From contig NC_061151.1 of the NCBI RefSeq assembly GCF_905220365.1, forward strand, positions 4,210,197-4,274,196: DNA of 64,000 nucleotides, read 5' to 3'. Positions within the stretch are counted from its first letter, which is position 1. Each line of letters begins with the position of its first letter. Position numbers and translations under genes: made by a program. The notes beneath the pieces are model-generated. The model saw only the letters and a program-made list of their open reading frames with translations, had not been told where the DNA came from and ran no database searches. Below, piece by piece: positions 50,501 through 53,063 of this stretch. This stretch comes from Vanessa cardui (lineage: Eukaryota; Arthropoda; Insecta; Lepidoptera; Nymphalidae).

Positions 50501-50548
50501 CATCGCTGTATAGCCCAGATATGTAACGGATGTCAGCTTCGTCTTCAT
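62..50548 (-). CDS. plx: TBC1D1/TBC1D4 (AS160, pollux-like) Rab GTPase-activating protein, 5' part, 12 coding exons
   Basis: Joined coding exons, in transcript order: 50548-50429, 50017-49929, 48031-47926, 9725-9550, 8445-8346, 7238-7098, 6670-5990, 5063-4865, 2997-2875, 2414-2299, 1392-1301, 164-62. They give 682 residues with no internal stop and matching phases at every junction. PTB1 spans roughly residues 4-125 (YLGYTAMDRR, SMLPWVLREIR, CYLFKGETVIEV). PTB2 starts near residue 190 (VLYVGKVRISQRKVPESLID), is interrupted by a long charged loop (about 245-455), and resumes with MLFQVGRSELRLISPD and KEHFGFVCRE. A linker with CEHCPMLWYHRLCHDIEGMN follows, then KAKRSLSSGFDHLLKRR, all as in TBC1D1/4. 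In the family, a C-terminal TBC domain stimulates Rab GTP hydrolysis in insulin- and Akt-regulated vesicle traffic; that domain is off the left edge. The symbol is by homology to Drosophila pollux and is inferred. Confidence 0.9.
354..570 (-). mobile_element. SINE-A, head missing
   Basis: Tail (aacaacaacag) and the cctgtaaattcccactgctg-type body, ending at attaagcaca before the tRNA-like head. Intronic. Confidence 0.8.
731..935 (+). mobile_element. SINE-B, left arm of an inverted pair
   Basis: Begins catatgggccacctgatggt and runs to actgttgtttggcgataag. An oppositely oriented SINE-B follows 30 bp later. Confidence 0.82.
966..1195 (-). mobile_element. SINE-B, right arm of an inverted pair
   Basis: From agccagtctgggtaggtacc to tggcccatatgctcgtccgc, the reverse complement of the preceding copy. 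Confidence 0.82.
1301..1392 (-). CDS. plx: plx-like coding exon 11 (linker)
   Basis: A 92-nt exon between TTGTCAG and ATAG|gtgagt, phase 0 in and 2 out. It encodes VSEHNAFLMMLLRAHCEAKQ then QRHVHDTAEN. It matches the family segment ELIISFLRCLYEEKQKEHIH in position and character (helix followed by EAKQQRHVH). Confidence 0.86.
1464..1933. mobile_element. MITE-H copy 1
   Basis: Inverted termini CAATAGGCTATTTGAC and GTCAAATAGCCTATT, about 470 bp. It has an additional internal palindrome at 1613-1664 absent from the other copies. Confidence 0.85.
2299..2414 (-). CDS. plx: plx-like coding exon 10 (post-PTB2 helical linker)
   Basis: A 116-nt exon between GCCCTAG and GAG|gttagt, phase 1 in and 0 out. 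It encodes GMNEKKIHAFILRRVEQLPD then DEQEVIITKYQGGTNHMYE. It corresponds to the IEGMN...L..H...L...EQ region of TBC1D1/4. The donor gttagt is a slightly weak variant. Confidence 0.9.
2875..2997 (-). CDS. plx: plx-like coding exon 9 (end of PTB2, Cys/His linker)
   Basis: A 123-nt exon between TTGTTTCAG and GAAG|gtagga, phase 1 in and 1 out. It encodes AIKQAFVAHADLLKKSRDKS then PNMTCEHCPMLWYHRLCHDI-E. AIKQAF is the end of the PTB2 helix, and CEHCPMLWYHRLCHDIEG matches the conserved segment CEGCPLxxLHKLCERIEG of TBC1D4. Confidence 0.92.
3285..3480 (+). mobile_element. rep-D fragment
   Basis: Has tactttattcgagcaatttt, gtgaagctaccatggattcg and gtagattctaacgagaagaa. It lies next to a SINE-C and the tandem array. 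Confidence 0.72.
3482..3691 (-). mobile_element. SINE-C
   Basis: Runs from acattactctgatcccaatg to actcgaccatggaggtcg. On the minus strand the head contains the A-box-like TGGTCGAGTGG and a B box GGTTCGATTCC. Confidence 0.85.
3808..4144. mobile_element. MITE-I inserted in the tandem array, TA target duplication
   Basis: The terminal inverted repeats are TAGTACGACACAACTCAGAT at the left and, in reverse, ...CTAATTTGTGTCCTACTA at the right. Sister array units show the uninterrupted site gaagtacgtaagg, so the insertion duplicated TA, as Tc1/mariner-type elements do. Confidence 0.85.
4206..4265 (-). other. Duplicated 60-nt exon-8 tail, copy 3 (possible cassette exon)
   Basis: Identical in structure to copy 2. 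It lies in the unit that also carries the MITE-I insertion. Confidence 0.55.
4426..4485 (-). other. Duplicated 60-nt exon-8 tail, copy 2 (possible cassette exon)
   Basis: The same arrangement as copy 1, with synonymous changes (GTA for GTG, GAG for GAA). The frame, the AG and the gtgaga donor are kept. Confidence 0.55.
4646..4705 (-). other. Duplicated 60-nt exon-8 tail, copy 1 (possible cassette exon)
   Basis: Preceded by TTGTATTAG and followed by gtgaga. The 60 nt read in phase 1-1 as (D)YSCYVFKCESDSVATEVVN. No stop is present. The polypyrimidine tract before the AG is poor, so use as an exon is uncertain. Confidence 0.55.
4865..5063 (-). CDS. plx: plx-like coding exon 8 (PTB2 second half)
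   Basis: A 199-nt exon between ATGTTTCAG and AACG|gtgagt, phase 0 in and 1 out. It encodes VGRSELRLISPDRKQILLHR, NFKDVASCVLGRSNKEHFGF, VCRETNDYACYVFKCESDSV, ATEVVN. It contains the family hallmark HFGFVCRE and the CYVFKC strand leading into the C-terminal helix. Its last 60 or so bases and the donor have been copied three times into the downstream intron as a 220-bp tandem array. Confidence 0.93.
5092..5393 (-). mobile_element. SINE-A, near full length
   Basis: Body plus the tRNA-like head, with aaccactgggccatatcgac and a gggtttgaacccgcaaccat B-box region. Confidence 0.87.
5399..5600 (+). mobile_element. rep-F with embedded (TA)n
   Basis: Begins atattaatattacaaatttg, has aaccgctgaaccgaatttga, then 5528-5557 (TA)n, and ends in aaacgcgagcggagcc. 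The Helitron-type end CTAGT is lost. Confidence 0.7.
5651..5866 (-). mobile_element. SINE-A, degraded
   Basis: aacagcctgtaatcttccca through ttgcctggacttaaatccgt, with internal deletions. Confidence 0.72.
5990..6670 (-). CDS. plx: plx-like coding exon 7 (long charged loop within PTB2)
   Basis: A 681-nt exon between TTTTACAG and TTTCAG|gtaatt, phase 0 at both ends (227 residues). It starts ASQDSTDSDVKSSPERAIEQ. It is rich in Lys, Glu, Asp, Asn and Ser, looks disordered, and ends with YLRDRSASIGTLNLKTPLAH and LIGEQNRIMLFQ. The final MLFQ joins VGRSELRLIS of the next exon, so the exon is an insertion in the PTB2 fold where TBC1D1/4 proteins have a variable regulatory loop. RDRSAS fits the Akt consensus RxRxxS. 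Being phase 0-0 and a multiple of three, the exon could be skipped without a frameshift. Confidence 0.9.
6695..6903 (-). mobile_element. SINE-C just upstream of exon 7
   Basis: acatacattcctctgatccc to cactcgaccacggttgtcg. It starts about 25 bp before the exon 7 acceptor. Confidence 0.83.
7098..7238 (-). CDS. plx: plx-like coding exon 6 (PTB2 first half)
   Basis: A 141-nt exon between GTGTTTCAG and GGG|gtaagt, phase 0 at both ends. It encodes VLYVGKVRISQRKVPESLID, DALQKFTQHEAEKLKNNRRH, SLLSSTG. The YVGKxRxSxxKVP...IDDALxKF...HExEKLK pattern is the clearest diagnostic for TBC1D1/4 in the window. NRRHS is a basophilic-kinase-type site. Confidence 0.93.
7262..7350 (+). mobile_element. rep-D fragment
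   Basis: aaatacactttattcaagta, aatcgtcatttaacaactgt and gtgaagctaccaa. Confidence 0.7.
7366..8108 (-). mobile_element. SINE-A split by a hAT-like element
   Basis: SINE-A sequence at 7366-7472 and 7924-8108 (head ending cgctctaaccatatggccat), interrupted by 7473-7923. Confidence 0.8.
7473..7923. mobile_element. hAT-like nonautonomous element inserted in a SINE-A
   Basis: Ends TAGGGTTGCCAGG and CCTGGCAACCCTA, typical hAT termini, with the 8-bp duplication tatgtggc at 7465-7472 and 7924-7931. The host SINE-A continues on both sides. The interior has repeated TCCGG/CCGGA segments and no open frame. Confidence 0.9.
8346..8445 (-). CDS. plx: plx-like coding exon 5 (start of PTB2)
   Basis: A 100-nt exon between TTATACAG and GAG|gtaaat, phase 2 in and 0 out. 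It encodes TNETSGLVRTVSNASALTSL then CADLSPSDSHFFE. The final SDSHFFE joins VLYVGKVRIS of the next exon to form the first strand of PTB2, as in family members. Confidence 0.86.
8528..8925. mobile_element. MITE-H copy 2, left end missing
   Basis: It shares the interior (TTTGTCACGTGACACGAAAC, TTTTCGCGCGCTATTTAAAT) and the right-hand gaccagtcaaatagc with the copy at 1464. The left inverted terminus is not recognisable. Confidence 0.75.
9303..9535 (+). mobile_element. SINE-C ending beside the exon 4 donor
   Basis: Head gacgacttccgcggtcgagt with a B box, tail gtatgtgatgtctcatattt. Confidence 0.85.
9550..9725 (-). CDS. plx: plx-like coding exon 4 (end of PTB1 and Ser/Pro-rich linker)
   Basis: A 176-nt exon between TTTTCCAG and AATTT|gtaagt, phase 0 in and 2 out. 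It starts VTDLFSQMREPSPGAPSPKG, where VTDLFSQMRE completes the PTB1 C-terminal helix after CYLFKGETVIE. It then becomes a Ser/Pro/Asn-rich linker (TVSLNVTRNAGFQQQNGAEH, LPWSNPGMSLSKNCSSNL). A SINE-C ends about 15 bp past the donor (9303-9535). Confidence 0.86.
10528..10795 (+). mobile_element. rep-G copy 1: non-LTR reverse transcriptase tail
   Basis: Frame fragments read FAVETLGPWSSG, GAKSFIKSITPRL, RIGIAIQRGNAASILAT, resembling the C-terminal end of non-LTR retrotransposon polyproteins (…QRISLAIQRGNAAS…). It starts at tatctaattacttttttt and ends near the tail catttaatgttattaattct. Confidence 0.75.
11353..11552 (+). mobile_element. rep-F, near complete
   Basis: ataaatgtaaaagtaactct, gaaaggacataggctatttt and aggcgagcgaagccgcgggc, ending ggcaactaatg. 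Confidence 0.75.
11823..12113 (+). mobile_element. Chimeric SINE: SINE-A head joined to SINE-B body
   Basis: 11825-11908 is SINE-A (gagatggcccaatggttag; tcgtgctcagcggtgaagg) with an internal deletion. From about 11909 the sequence becomes SINE-B (taagaaatgttaactattcc to cttgcacaaagccctagcac). Confidence 0.78.
12423..12865. mobile_element. MITE-H copy 3
   Basis: Begins CAATAGGCTATTTGACTGG and ends GTCAAATCGCCTATA, in reverse orientation to the copy at 1464. It has one arm only of the GGAGCGTTTTGTGTCAC motif. Confidence 0.85.
12966..13092 (-). mobile_element. LINE fragment: reverse transcriptase C-terminus
   Basis: The minus-strand frame reads DDLRKAAGKRWIRVAEDRSQ then WRAVGEASVQQWTKKG and stop, the common lepidopteran non-LTR polyprotein end, followed by a (GAT)n-like tail. 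Confidence 0.8.
13098..13252 (+). mobile_element. rep-E fragment
   Basis: aaacccttcctcacgaatca, aaatccgttgcgtaatttaa and cggtaagcgactttgtttta are shared with 31000 and 52890. Confidence 0.7.
13433..13740 (+). mobile_element. SINE-A, near full length, with (TACTG)n end
   Basis: Head gagatggcccagtggttagc through catgctgttactgtactgta. The tail has become a pentamer repeat. Confidence 0.83.
14282..14612 (+). mobile_element. Two adjacent SINE-B pieces
   Basis: A fragment at 14300-14350 (cccttgtgcctgtagtaact) is followed by a longer copy from agcatatgtgccacctgatg to gatgagtgggtgataggta. Confidence 0.75.
15306..15690 (+). mobile_element. rep-D, long copy
   Basis: tcaaaataaactttattcaa to ttgactttgcggagtcgggt. 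Its arrangement matches the reverse copy at 44440-44945. No frame was recovered. Confidence 0.75.
15727..15766 (+). mobile_element. rep-E/rep-F end fragment
   Basis: Contains gcacccgtgcgaagccgggg and ends ctagttg. Confidence 0.5.
15955..16190 (-). mobile_element. SINE-B
   Basis: ggtggtagggctttgtgcaa to gggtgatggtgaccacttac. Confidence 0.82.
16362..16606 (-). mobile_element. SINE-A
   Basis: ccctttgaggagaaggtttt to ccactgggtcatctcgactc. The tail side is truncated. Confidence 0.82.
17108..17210 (+). mobile_element. LINE fragment: reverse transcriptase C-terminus
   Basis: The plus-strand frame reads LMRVAVERPQWRALGEAYVH then QWTKRG and stop, followed by atgatgatg. Same family as the fragment at 12966. 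Confidence 0.75.
17605..17712 (-). mobile_element. SINE-A, degraded fragment
   Basis: caccacgatgttccaatgtg and gaggtttccttcaccactga. Confidence 0.6.
18059..18362 (+). mobile_element. SINE-A, full length
   Basis: Head gagatggctcattggttaga with B box gggttcaaaccc at 18110, body to acaggctgttactttacttt. Confidence 0.87.
18478..18672 (+). mobile_element. rep-F
   Basis: aatattataaatgtgaaagt to cttaaacgtgagggaagctg. Confidence 0.72.
18690..18802 (+). mobile_element. SINE-C 3' fragment
   Basis: ggtgtttgtggtaccttcgt to atgtgatgttgtctcatatt. Confidence 0.75.
19018..19240 (+). repeat. Dispersed repeat also at 30000-30190
   Basis: Shares ttttgtcccagtgattatgg, the agttactgg-ccgg/ggtc segment and gttgtataaggaaaaga-like sequence with 30000-30190. 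Family unknown. Confidence 0.6.
19334..19635 (-). mobile_element. SINE-A, full length
   Basis: aacaacaacaacagcctata to actgggccatctcgactcaa. Confidence 0.87.
19690..19890 (+). mobile_element. SINE-B, degraded
   Basis: ccaccaaccttggggactaa and cttttgcctgtagttaagta. Confidence 0.65.
20103..20205 (+). mobile_element. SINE-C 3' fragment
   Basis: gtggtaccgttgttacttct to agagtaatgtatgtgtattt. Confidence 0.68.
20850..20937. mobile_element. MITE-I fragment
   Basis: Holds ggagctatttctattgggtt and ccgatgctacatctaaattg, with the terminus gcgtcgtactata. Internal sequence is deleted. Confidence 0.7.
21400..21640 (+). mobile_element. rep-D fragment
   Basis: gtacagttttacaagcactt, tagattctacctagaagaac and ggtattagatccacgg-like sequence. 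Confidence 0.65.
22025..22470 (+). mobile_element. rep-F split by a SINE-B
   Basis: The left part reaches ccaagaaaggacacagacac. The right part resumes aaaaaccaatccctaaaacg and ends gaagccgcgggcaataacta|gt. Confidence 0.78.
22161..22424 (-). mobile_element. SINE-B inside rep-F
   Basis: cttggtggtagggctttgtg to cttaccatcaggtggcccat. Confidence 0.85.
22852..23150 (+). mobile_element. SINE-C head fragment (minus) joined to headless SINE-A (plus)
   Basis: 22855-22919 is the SINE-C head in reverse (cgggacctcagagtggcgta). 22922-23150 is a SINE-A body from atgtgcttaatttgtgttta to acaggctgttactttacttt. Confidence 0.75.
23868..24072 (-). mobile_element. SINE-C
   Basis: catacatcactctgatccca to acccctcgactacagaggtc, with an (AC)n run in the head. 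Confidence 0.82.
24247..24542 (+). mobile_element. SINE-B, near full length
   Basis: Starts after poly-T at atggtataggttggcggacg and ends cacaaagccctaccaccaag. Confidence 0.86.
25240..25553 (-). mobile_element. SINE-A, full length
   Basis: catcaacatcaacagcctgt to cactgggccatctcgactct. Confidence 0.87.
25765..25988 (-). mobile_element. SINE-A, tail missing
   Basis: aatgaaatacacatgtagca to aaccactgggccagctcgct. Confidence 0.8.
26005..26240 (-). mobile_element. SINE-C, near full length
   Basis: tatgagacaacatcacatac to cactcgaccatggaggtcta. Confidence 0.86.
26757..26793. repeat. (AGCTT)n pentamer microsatellite
   Basis: About seven head-to-tail copies of agctt. Confidence 0.95.
27230..27440 (-). 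mobile_element. rep-D fragment
   Basis: gagtttcttgccggttcttc to aagtgcttgcaaagcccact. Confidence 0.75.
27868..28314. mobile_element. MITE-H copy 4
   Basis: Intact termini CAATAGGCTATTTGAC / GTCAAATAGCCTATTG, in the same orientation as the copy at 12423. Confidence 0.87.
28708..28895 (-). mobile_element. SINE-B, degraded
   Basis: gcagggctttgcgcaagcct to agctgcaaagttcttatatt. Confidence 0.7.
29085..29245 (-). mobile_element. rep-F-like fragment, diverged
   Basis: ctttcgcccgtggttttatc and ttggataccaaatttcatca. Confidence 0.55.
29758..29985 (+). mobile_element. SINE-C
   Basis: cgacctccatggtcgagtag to gtgatgtatgtgatgttgtc. Confidence 0.84.
30000..30190 (+). repeat. Dispersed repeat also at 19018-19240
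   Basis: ttttgtcccagtgattatgg, aagaggattcttaataacaa and agttactggccgggtaaagc. It again lies just downstream of a SINE-C in the same orientation. Confidence 0.6.
30330..30615 (+). mobile_element. rep-G copy 2, nested in rep-E
   Basis: The best-preserved frame of the four: VPFAVETLDPWSSGGKSFIK, SITPRLVASTGDRRAGSFFA, QRIGIAIQRGNAASILATIP. It has the same start (tatctaattacttctttg) as the other copies. Confidence 0.78.
30752..30975 (+). mobile_element. rep-D nested in rep-E
   Basis: tcaaaataaactttattcaa to tgcctggaagtcaacaggta. Confidence 0.78.
31214..31467. mobile_element. MITE-I copy lacking its right end, with a local duplication
   Basis: Begins agtacgacacaacttagatg. It includes a direct duplication of about 39 bp (aacttagatg...gaaaatgcaatgat) at 31228-31305. 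It runs to gagatagcgta, where the next copy begins. Confidence 0.75.
31468..31808. mobile_element. MITE-I, complete copy
   Basis: tagtacgacacaaattagat at the left and ctaagttgtgtccgtactat at the right, about 340 bp, TA-flanked. Confidence 0.85.
32060..32345 (+). mobile_element. rep-D
   Basis: tcaaaatcaaaataaacttt to tgcaaaatcttgtatcaaat. Confidence 0.78.
32470..32762 (-). mobile_element. SINE-A, head end clipped
   Basis: atcaacaacaacaacagcct to gcacgcgttctaaccactgg. The gccatctcgac end is absent. Confidence 0.84.
32925..33015 (+). mobile_element. LINE fragment: RAVWKEKICCADPK tail
   Basis: A short frame TSDRAVWKEKICCADPK and stop, then aggatgatgatg. It resembles the end of lepidopteran non-LTR polyproteins, of a different family from 12966. 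Confidence 0.6.
33890..34138 (-). mobile_element. SINE-A, tail missing
   Basis: gaaggagaaggtttcgaact to cactgggccatctcggctta. Confidence 0.82.
34195..34335 (-). mobile_element. SINE-A, degraded fragment
   Basis: cgtaaattccccactgctgg and caccacgctgatccaacggg. Confidence 0.65.
34420..34580. repeat. GC-rich island, probably a retroelement fragment
   Basis: A block far richer in G and C than its surroundings (acccggtggacctgggcgca, cacgtggcgcgtaaagcg). It resembles a dispersed lepidopteran repeat, but the family is not certain. Confidence 0.4.
35385..35815 (-). mobile_element. rep-F split by a SINE-C
   Basis: cgagctgtcgcctgcggctt at the left. It resumes tagacaaaaacgtaacccat and ends aagagacagatagagtc. 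Confidence 0.75.
35448..35672 (-). mobile_element. SINE-C inside rep-F
   Basis: tatgagacaacatcacatac to cactcgaccacggacgtcgt. Confidence 0.85.
35825..36128 (-). mobile_element. SINE-A with (CA)n insertion
   Basis: caacaacaagaacaacagcc to gatgcacgcgttctaacaac, with (ca)n at 35911-35926. Confidence 0.84.
36415..36735. mobile_element. Diverged rep-D then rep-F (minus) fragments
   Basis: rep-D-like cgaattttattcaagtagat. rep-F-like gaattcggttcagtagtttg and ttagtcgtcaggttagacac. Confidence 0.5.
37565..37858 (-). mobile_element. SINE-B, near full length
   Basis: ggtggtagggctttgtgcaa to ctcgtccgccaacctatacc. Confidence 0.85.
37865..38030 (+). mobile_element. rep-D, diverged
   Basis: attcaaggcttttgtgagca and atcctaccgagaggaatcgg. 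Confidence 0.55.
38045..38265 (+). mobile_element. Fourth SINE-like repeat, single copy here
   Basis: catggtatggatgggaaacg, cacatgatggaaagtgacta and ctagcagatgccttgccgg resemble a widespread lepidopteran SINE. Only one copy is seen in this window. Confidence 0.6.
38447..38615 (-). mobile_element. SINE-C, head deleted
   Basis: tattagacaacatcacatac to ttttctacatcgactctaga. Confidence 0.78.
38640..38942 (+). mobile_element. SINE-A, full length
   Basis: gagagctaagatggcctcgt to gggaatttacaggctgttat. Confidence 0.86.
38968..39148 (-). mobile_element. rep-F
   Basis: actagtagtcgcccgcggct to ctataatattaatatag. It begins with the CTAGT-type end. Confidence 0.78.
39170..39425 (+). mobile_element. rep-G copy 3, internal deletion
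   Basis: The same start and end as the other copies, but about 42 bp around TGACAGGAGGGCTG are missing. Confidence 0.75.
39778..39908 (-). mobile_element. rep-D fragment
   Basis: tttcttactggttcttctcg to cgcctacttgaataaagatt. Confidence 0.76.
40023..40359. mobile_element. MITE-L copy 1, 337 bp, TA target
   Basis: CAGTCGGAGTAAGAAAAGG at the left and TTTCTTACTCTGACTG at the right are inverted repeats, with TA at both flanks. This suggests a Tc1/mariner-type nonautonomous element. Confidence 0.8.
40535..40802 (+). mobile_element. SINE-A
   Basis: gaggcaagatggcccagtgg to attaacaggctgttgtagtt. Confidence 0.82.
41160..41320 (+). mobile_element. SINE-B, degraded
   Basis: cattctttacatcgccaata and atgcctgtagttacactgta. 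Confidence 0.65.
41330..43320. other. Repeat-poor interval inside the large intron
   Basis: Nearly 2 kb without any of the recognised repeat families, whereas elsewhere the intron has one every few hundred bases. It is AT-rich with several A/T runs. A minus-strand AACCT|gtgagt donor-like site lies at about 41495. No protein family is recognised. Confidence 0.45.
43325..43552 (-). mobile_element. SINE-C
   Basis: tattggacaacatcacatac to accactcgaccacggaggtc. Confidence 0.85.
43905..44130 (+). mobile_element. SINE-B
   Basis: catatgggcctcctgatggt to tgatacctacccagacgggt. Confidence 0.8.
44440..44945 (-). mobile_element. rep-D, longest copy
   Basis: Reaches from aagtcaataaatccttcttg through ttgacttccaagcagggttt to cgcttgtaaagactactatt. 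It probably represents most of the 3' part of a longer retroelement. Confidence 0.72.
45122..45415 (+). mobile_element. SINE-A, full length
   Basis: agccgagatggcccagtggt to tttagaggctgttactttac. Confidence 0.87.
45712..45977 (+). mobile_element. SINE-B, near full length
   Basis: tggtataagttggcggacag to cttgcacaaagcctagcacc. Confidence 0.84.
46425..46645 (-). mobile_element. rep-D then SINE-B fragments
   Basis: rep-D gagtttcttgccgtttcttc. SINE-B-like gggagataacatcttagttc. Confidence 0.55.
46650..47540. other. Intronic DNA with repeated 'tagcccatttattga' motifs
   Basis: Short recurring phrases (gatagcccatttattgaaaa, tatagcccaattattgagaa, tagcctgtttattgagtaag) recur here and near 50697. Probably an old degraded repeat. 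No coding evidence. Confidence 0.45.
47545..47850 (+). mobile_element. rep-G copy 4
   Basis: Shares attcgtgtattatatctaat with copy 1 upstream of the common start. It runs to taatgttgttaattcttatg. Confidence 0.77.
47926..48031 (-). CDS. plx: plx-like coding exon 3 (PTB1)
   Basis: A 106-nt exon between TTTTGCAG and GAG|gtgagt, phase 2 in and 0 out. It encodes ASQVPGRPNELFYILLNEKE then GLLQCYLFKGETVIE. The segment LLQCYLFKGETVIE leads into the C-terminal PTB helix, which continues in the next exon about 38 kb away. Confidence 0.88.
48168..48492 (-). mobile_element. Two rep-F units in tandem
   Basis: The aacaaatttcatcaaattcg / gttcagcggtttggagtgac block occurs twice (48250-48310 and 48400-48450). 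The left end is actagtagtcgtccgcggct. Confidence 0.75.
48535..48665. repeat. Dispersed repeat also at 60510-60650
   Basis: Shares gcacccttagg, cccttaag and tggcttgagtatt in the same order with 60590-60650. Confidence 0.55.
48765..49040 (+). mobile_element. SINE-A with shortened head and (GTT)n tail
   Basis: gacgagatggcccagtgcgt to caggctgttgtttttgttgt. Confidence 0.83.
49085..49497 (+). mobile_element. Two further degraded SINE-A pieces
   Basis: A fragment at 49105-49240 (ttcaacccgggcaagttcgc) and an older copy at 49252-49497 (cccagtggttagaacgcgtg; gctttagcccagcattggga). Confidence 0.7.
49929..50017 (-). CDS. plx: plx-like coding exon 2 (PTB1)
   Basis: An 89-nt exon between TTTCACAG and AG|gtaatt. 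It encodes LSIAVEDGCLKAYN then GNFEPIIVHRLVDILR. The phase is 0 in and 2 out. Content and spacing fit the central strands of PTB1. It is 411 bp downstream of the preceding exon. Confidence 0.87.
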
Positions 50549-50554
50549 GATGAT
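50429..50554 (-). CDS. plx: plx-like coding exon 1 (start codon, PTB1 N-terminus)
   Basis: The acceptor TTACAG precedes ATCATC-ATG; the ATG is at 50548-50546. The exon encodes MKTKLTSVTYLGYTAMDRR followed by FSISMLPWVLREIRATGTR-EK, matching the first strand and helix of the TBC1D4 first PTB domain (family pattern YLGSTxLDRR ... MLPWVVAEVRR). The donor is AAG|gtaata at 50428-50424 and the exon ends in phase 0. Splicing to the proposed upstream exon ending at 54348 puts TGA in frame eight codons before ATC-ATC-ATG, so this ATG is the likely start. The human homologues have a longer N-terminal leader before PTB1, so this protein begins almost directly with the domain. Confidence 0.88.
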
Positions 50555-50864
50555 CTGTAATTTGGCAAAATATTAATCAACTAGCTTAGGTTTTTCAACA
50601 CTGCGCTGATAACTTTAAAAATCCTTTCATTTATTGCCGTTTTTTTATGTATTATGCGCATCCTAAGGATTTATCAGTCTGATTGAAGCTTCGTTTTATA
50701 GCCCATTTATTGATAAAAGTTATAGCTACATACTATAAAACGAAATGCCTCGTATGACTGTTTGTTCGAGGTCGATAAACTCAATTACTAATAAAGGTAT
50801 TCTCAATCAATTTATCAAAAATGGATGTAGTGATTCATGAGGAAAATTTTGATGTAAAAAATTT

Positions 50865-50990
50865 TCATTAATTTTCTTTGTTGTCTTCGATCTGGATGTA
50901 TGTGGTACCGTCACTTCTGATTTTCCATAACACAAGTGCTATAGCTGCTTACATTAGGATCAGAATAATGTATGAGATATTGTCCAATAT
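50865..50990 (+). mobile_element. SINE-C 3' fragment
   Basis: tttctttgttgtcttcgatc to aatgtatgagatattgtcca. Confidence 0.72.
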
Positions 50991-51404
50991 ATATTTATTT
51001 AACATTGAAGTGCATTAATGAATGTGGTGATGTATGAATGGGAATTGATGGAAATACAACAATAATTGTTGTATTTCCGGAGAAAATCATGGCGACAGAG
51101 AGCTTCCGTCAAACTATTGTTTGCGTCAGGAGATTATAATTGGGACGAGAGTGCGATCAAAATCCAAGATCAAATCATTTGCACAAGTATCATTACAATG
51201 TTAATTCAATTACAAATTATACAGAGTCATCCAATCTCAAATAACTTTTGTCCTTAGTAACCAACTGCTACCCAAAATAACCGGTATTTTGGGTATAAGT
51301 TGTTTTCTTTAAAAAATATATATATTTGTAAATTCCAATGTCAGGAGGAGTAAACATTAATAAACCTCAGTTTAAGATTTTTCCAGGGATTTGCTAATCA
51401 CTCA

Positions 51405-51755
51405 TCTATATTTTCCCACTGCTGGGATAGTTAGCATGCAGTAGTAGTAACTACTACATCTATATTATGCACTACAAACAGTAACTAATTACAACAACAA
51501 ACATATATACAGTCTGTAAATTTCCCACTGCTTCTGAAGTAGAATATTTGAAGCATATTCACAATTGGATTTCATAGAATTCACATATTGCGGAGCTCCT
51601 TTGAAATTAGACAAATCCAGATTTCCTCATTCTTTTACCGCCAAGCACGAGGTGTATTAAACACAAATTCAGCACATGAAAATTCAGTGGTGCTTGCCTG
51701 GGTTTGAACGCGCAATCTTCGGTTAAGATGTACGTTCTCGCTGGGCCATCATACC
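51405..51755 (-). mobile_element. SINE-A, degraded, with internal rearrangement
   Basis: Two tail-like segments (ttttcccactgctgggatag and tctgtaaatttcccactgct) precede one body that ends gttctcgctgggccatcata. Confidence 0.68.
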
Positions 51756-52087
51756 TCCTGGTTACTAATTAATATATCTTTATTTATATACTATGCTGCT
51801 TGAGTACTTATATCTACTTTAATTTTGAATTCAAATTTCCGCTTTCAACTCGATCGATATTAAAAAGGGCAACATATATAACATATATGTAGATTATTCA
51901 GATCTTGATTTCGACCACTGACATCAGGTCAATTCAAGGTCAATGACGTTATATATATTAACTGCTAGTTGTCCCGCGATTTTGTACCTGTCCAATCATA
52001 AATGTTGCAAAAAAAGTAGGGGTGGCAGAAATTGAATAGCCTACTAGCGGCAGATTTGTAAATCCGCTACTGATTTTATAACATACT

Positions 52088-52360
52088 TATATACAACAAC
52101 AACAATAGTCTATAAATTCCCACTGCTGGGCTAAAAGTTTCCTCTCCCTTTGAGGAGAAGGTTTAGAATACACATGTGGAAGAATTTCTATGAAATTTGT
52201 CACATGCTGGTTTCCTAACGATGTTATTCTTCACCGCTGAGCACGAGATGAATTATAAAGACAAATTAAGCACATGAATCAGCGGTGCTTGTCTGGGTTT
52301 GAACCCGCAATCATCGGTTAAGATGCACGCATTCTAACAATTGGGCCATCTCGACTCAAT
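52088..52360 (-). mobile_element. SINE-A
   Basis: acaacaacaacaatagtcta to caattgggccatctcgactc. A short deletion removes the middle of the body. Confidence 0.84.
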
Positions 52361-52525
52361 AAAATTTTAATGTATATTTTATTCAAATAATCAAAACTAA
52401 TATTATACATTCAAGAATAACTTTAGAGTCTGTGTCTGTTGCTCTGTCGCTGCTTAAGCGAGCTTGACATCAACATCAAGCCTTAAAACAAAAGCGTAGC
52501 TAAGGCAACTAGTAATATTATATAC

Positions 52526-52975
52526 TAGCGACCCGCCCCGGCTTTGCACGGGTGAAATTTTGAACTTAAGACAACACTTATAACTTCTAAAATGATCACT
52601 ATTTTTCTAGTCTATTGTACAGTCGGGGTAAGTAAAGGTTCGTCACCTTAAGATCTATTTTCGTGTGCTCAGTATGAGCGAGAATCTATAATCTGCTTTA
52701 CCGATCGAGGATGACATATTTCGACAATGATCTGATGTTTAGATTCAAAACGTACTAAGAGTTTAGGACTTGATAAAGGAATGAATATGAAAACTGACGA
52801 AGGTTTTCTTACTCTGACTGTACATCCATTATACATATAAACCTTCCTCTAGAATCACTCTATATATTAAAAAAAAAAATCACATCAAAATCCGTTGCGT
52901 AGTTTAAAAGATTTATGGTAAGCATACATAGGGATATAGGGACAGAGAAAGCGACTTTGTTATATACTATGTAAT
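52526..52975 (+). mobile_element. rep-E with nested MITE-L
   Basis: Starts actagcgacccgccccggct and ends gactttgttatatactatgt. MITE-L lies at 52620-52820. Confidence 0.75.
52620..52820. mobile_element. MITE-L copy 2, internally deleted, 201 bp
   Basis: The same ends and the same ggttcgtcaccttaagatct interior as the copy at 40023, but about 136 bp shorter. It sits within a rep-E copy. Confidence 0.78.
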
Positions 52976-53063
52976 GATAGTTTATTGACATAATAAATAT
53001 GCCAAATCAACCGATTTCGAGGATGTTAATTACGTGAAGTTCGAACACGTATCATAATCAACG

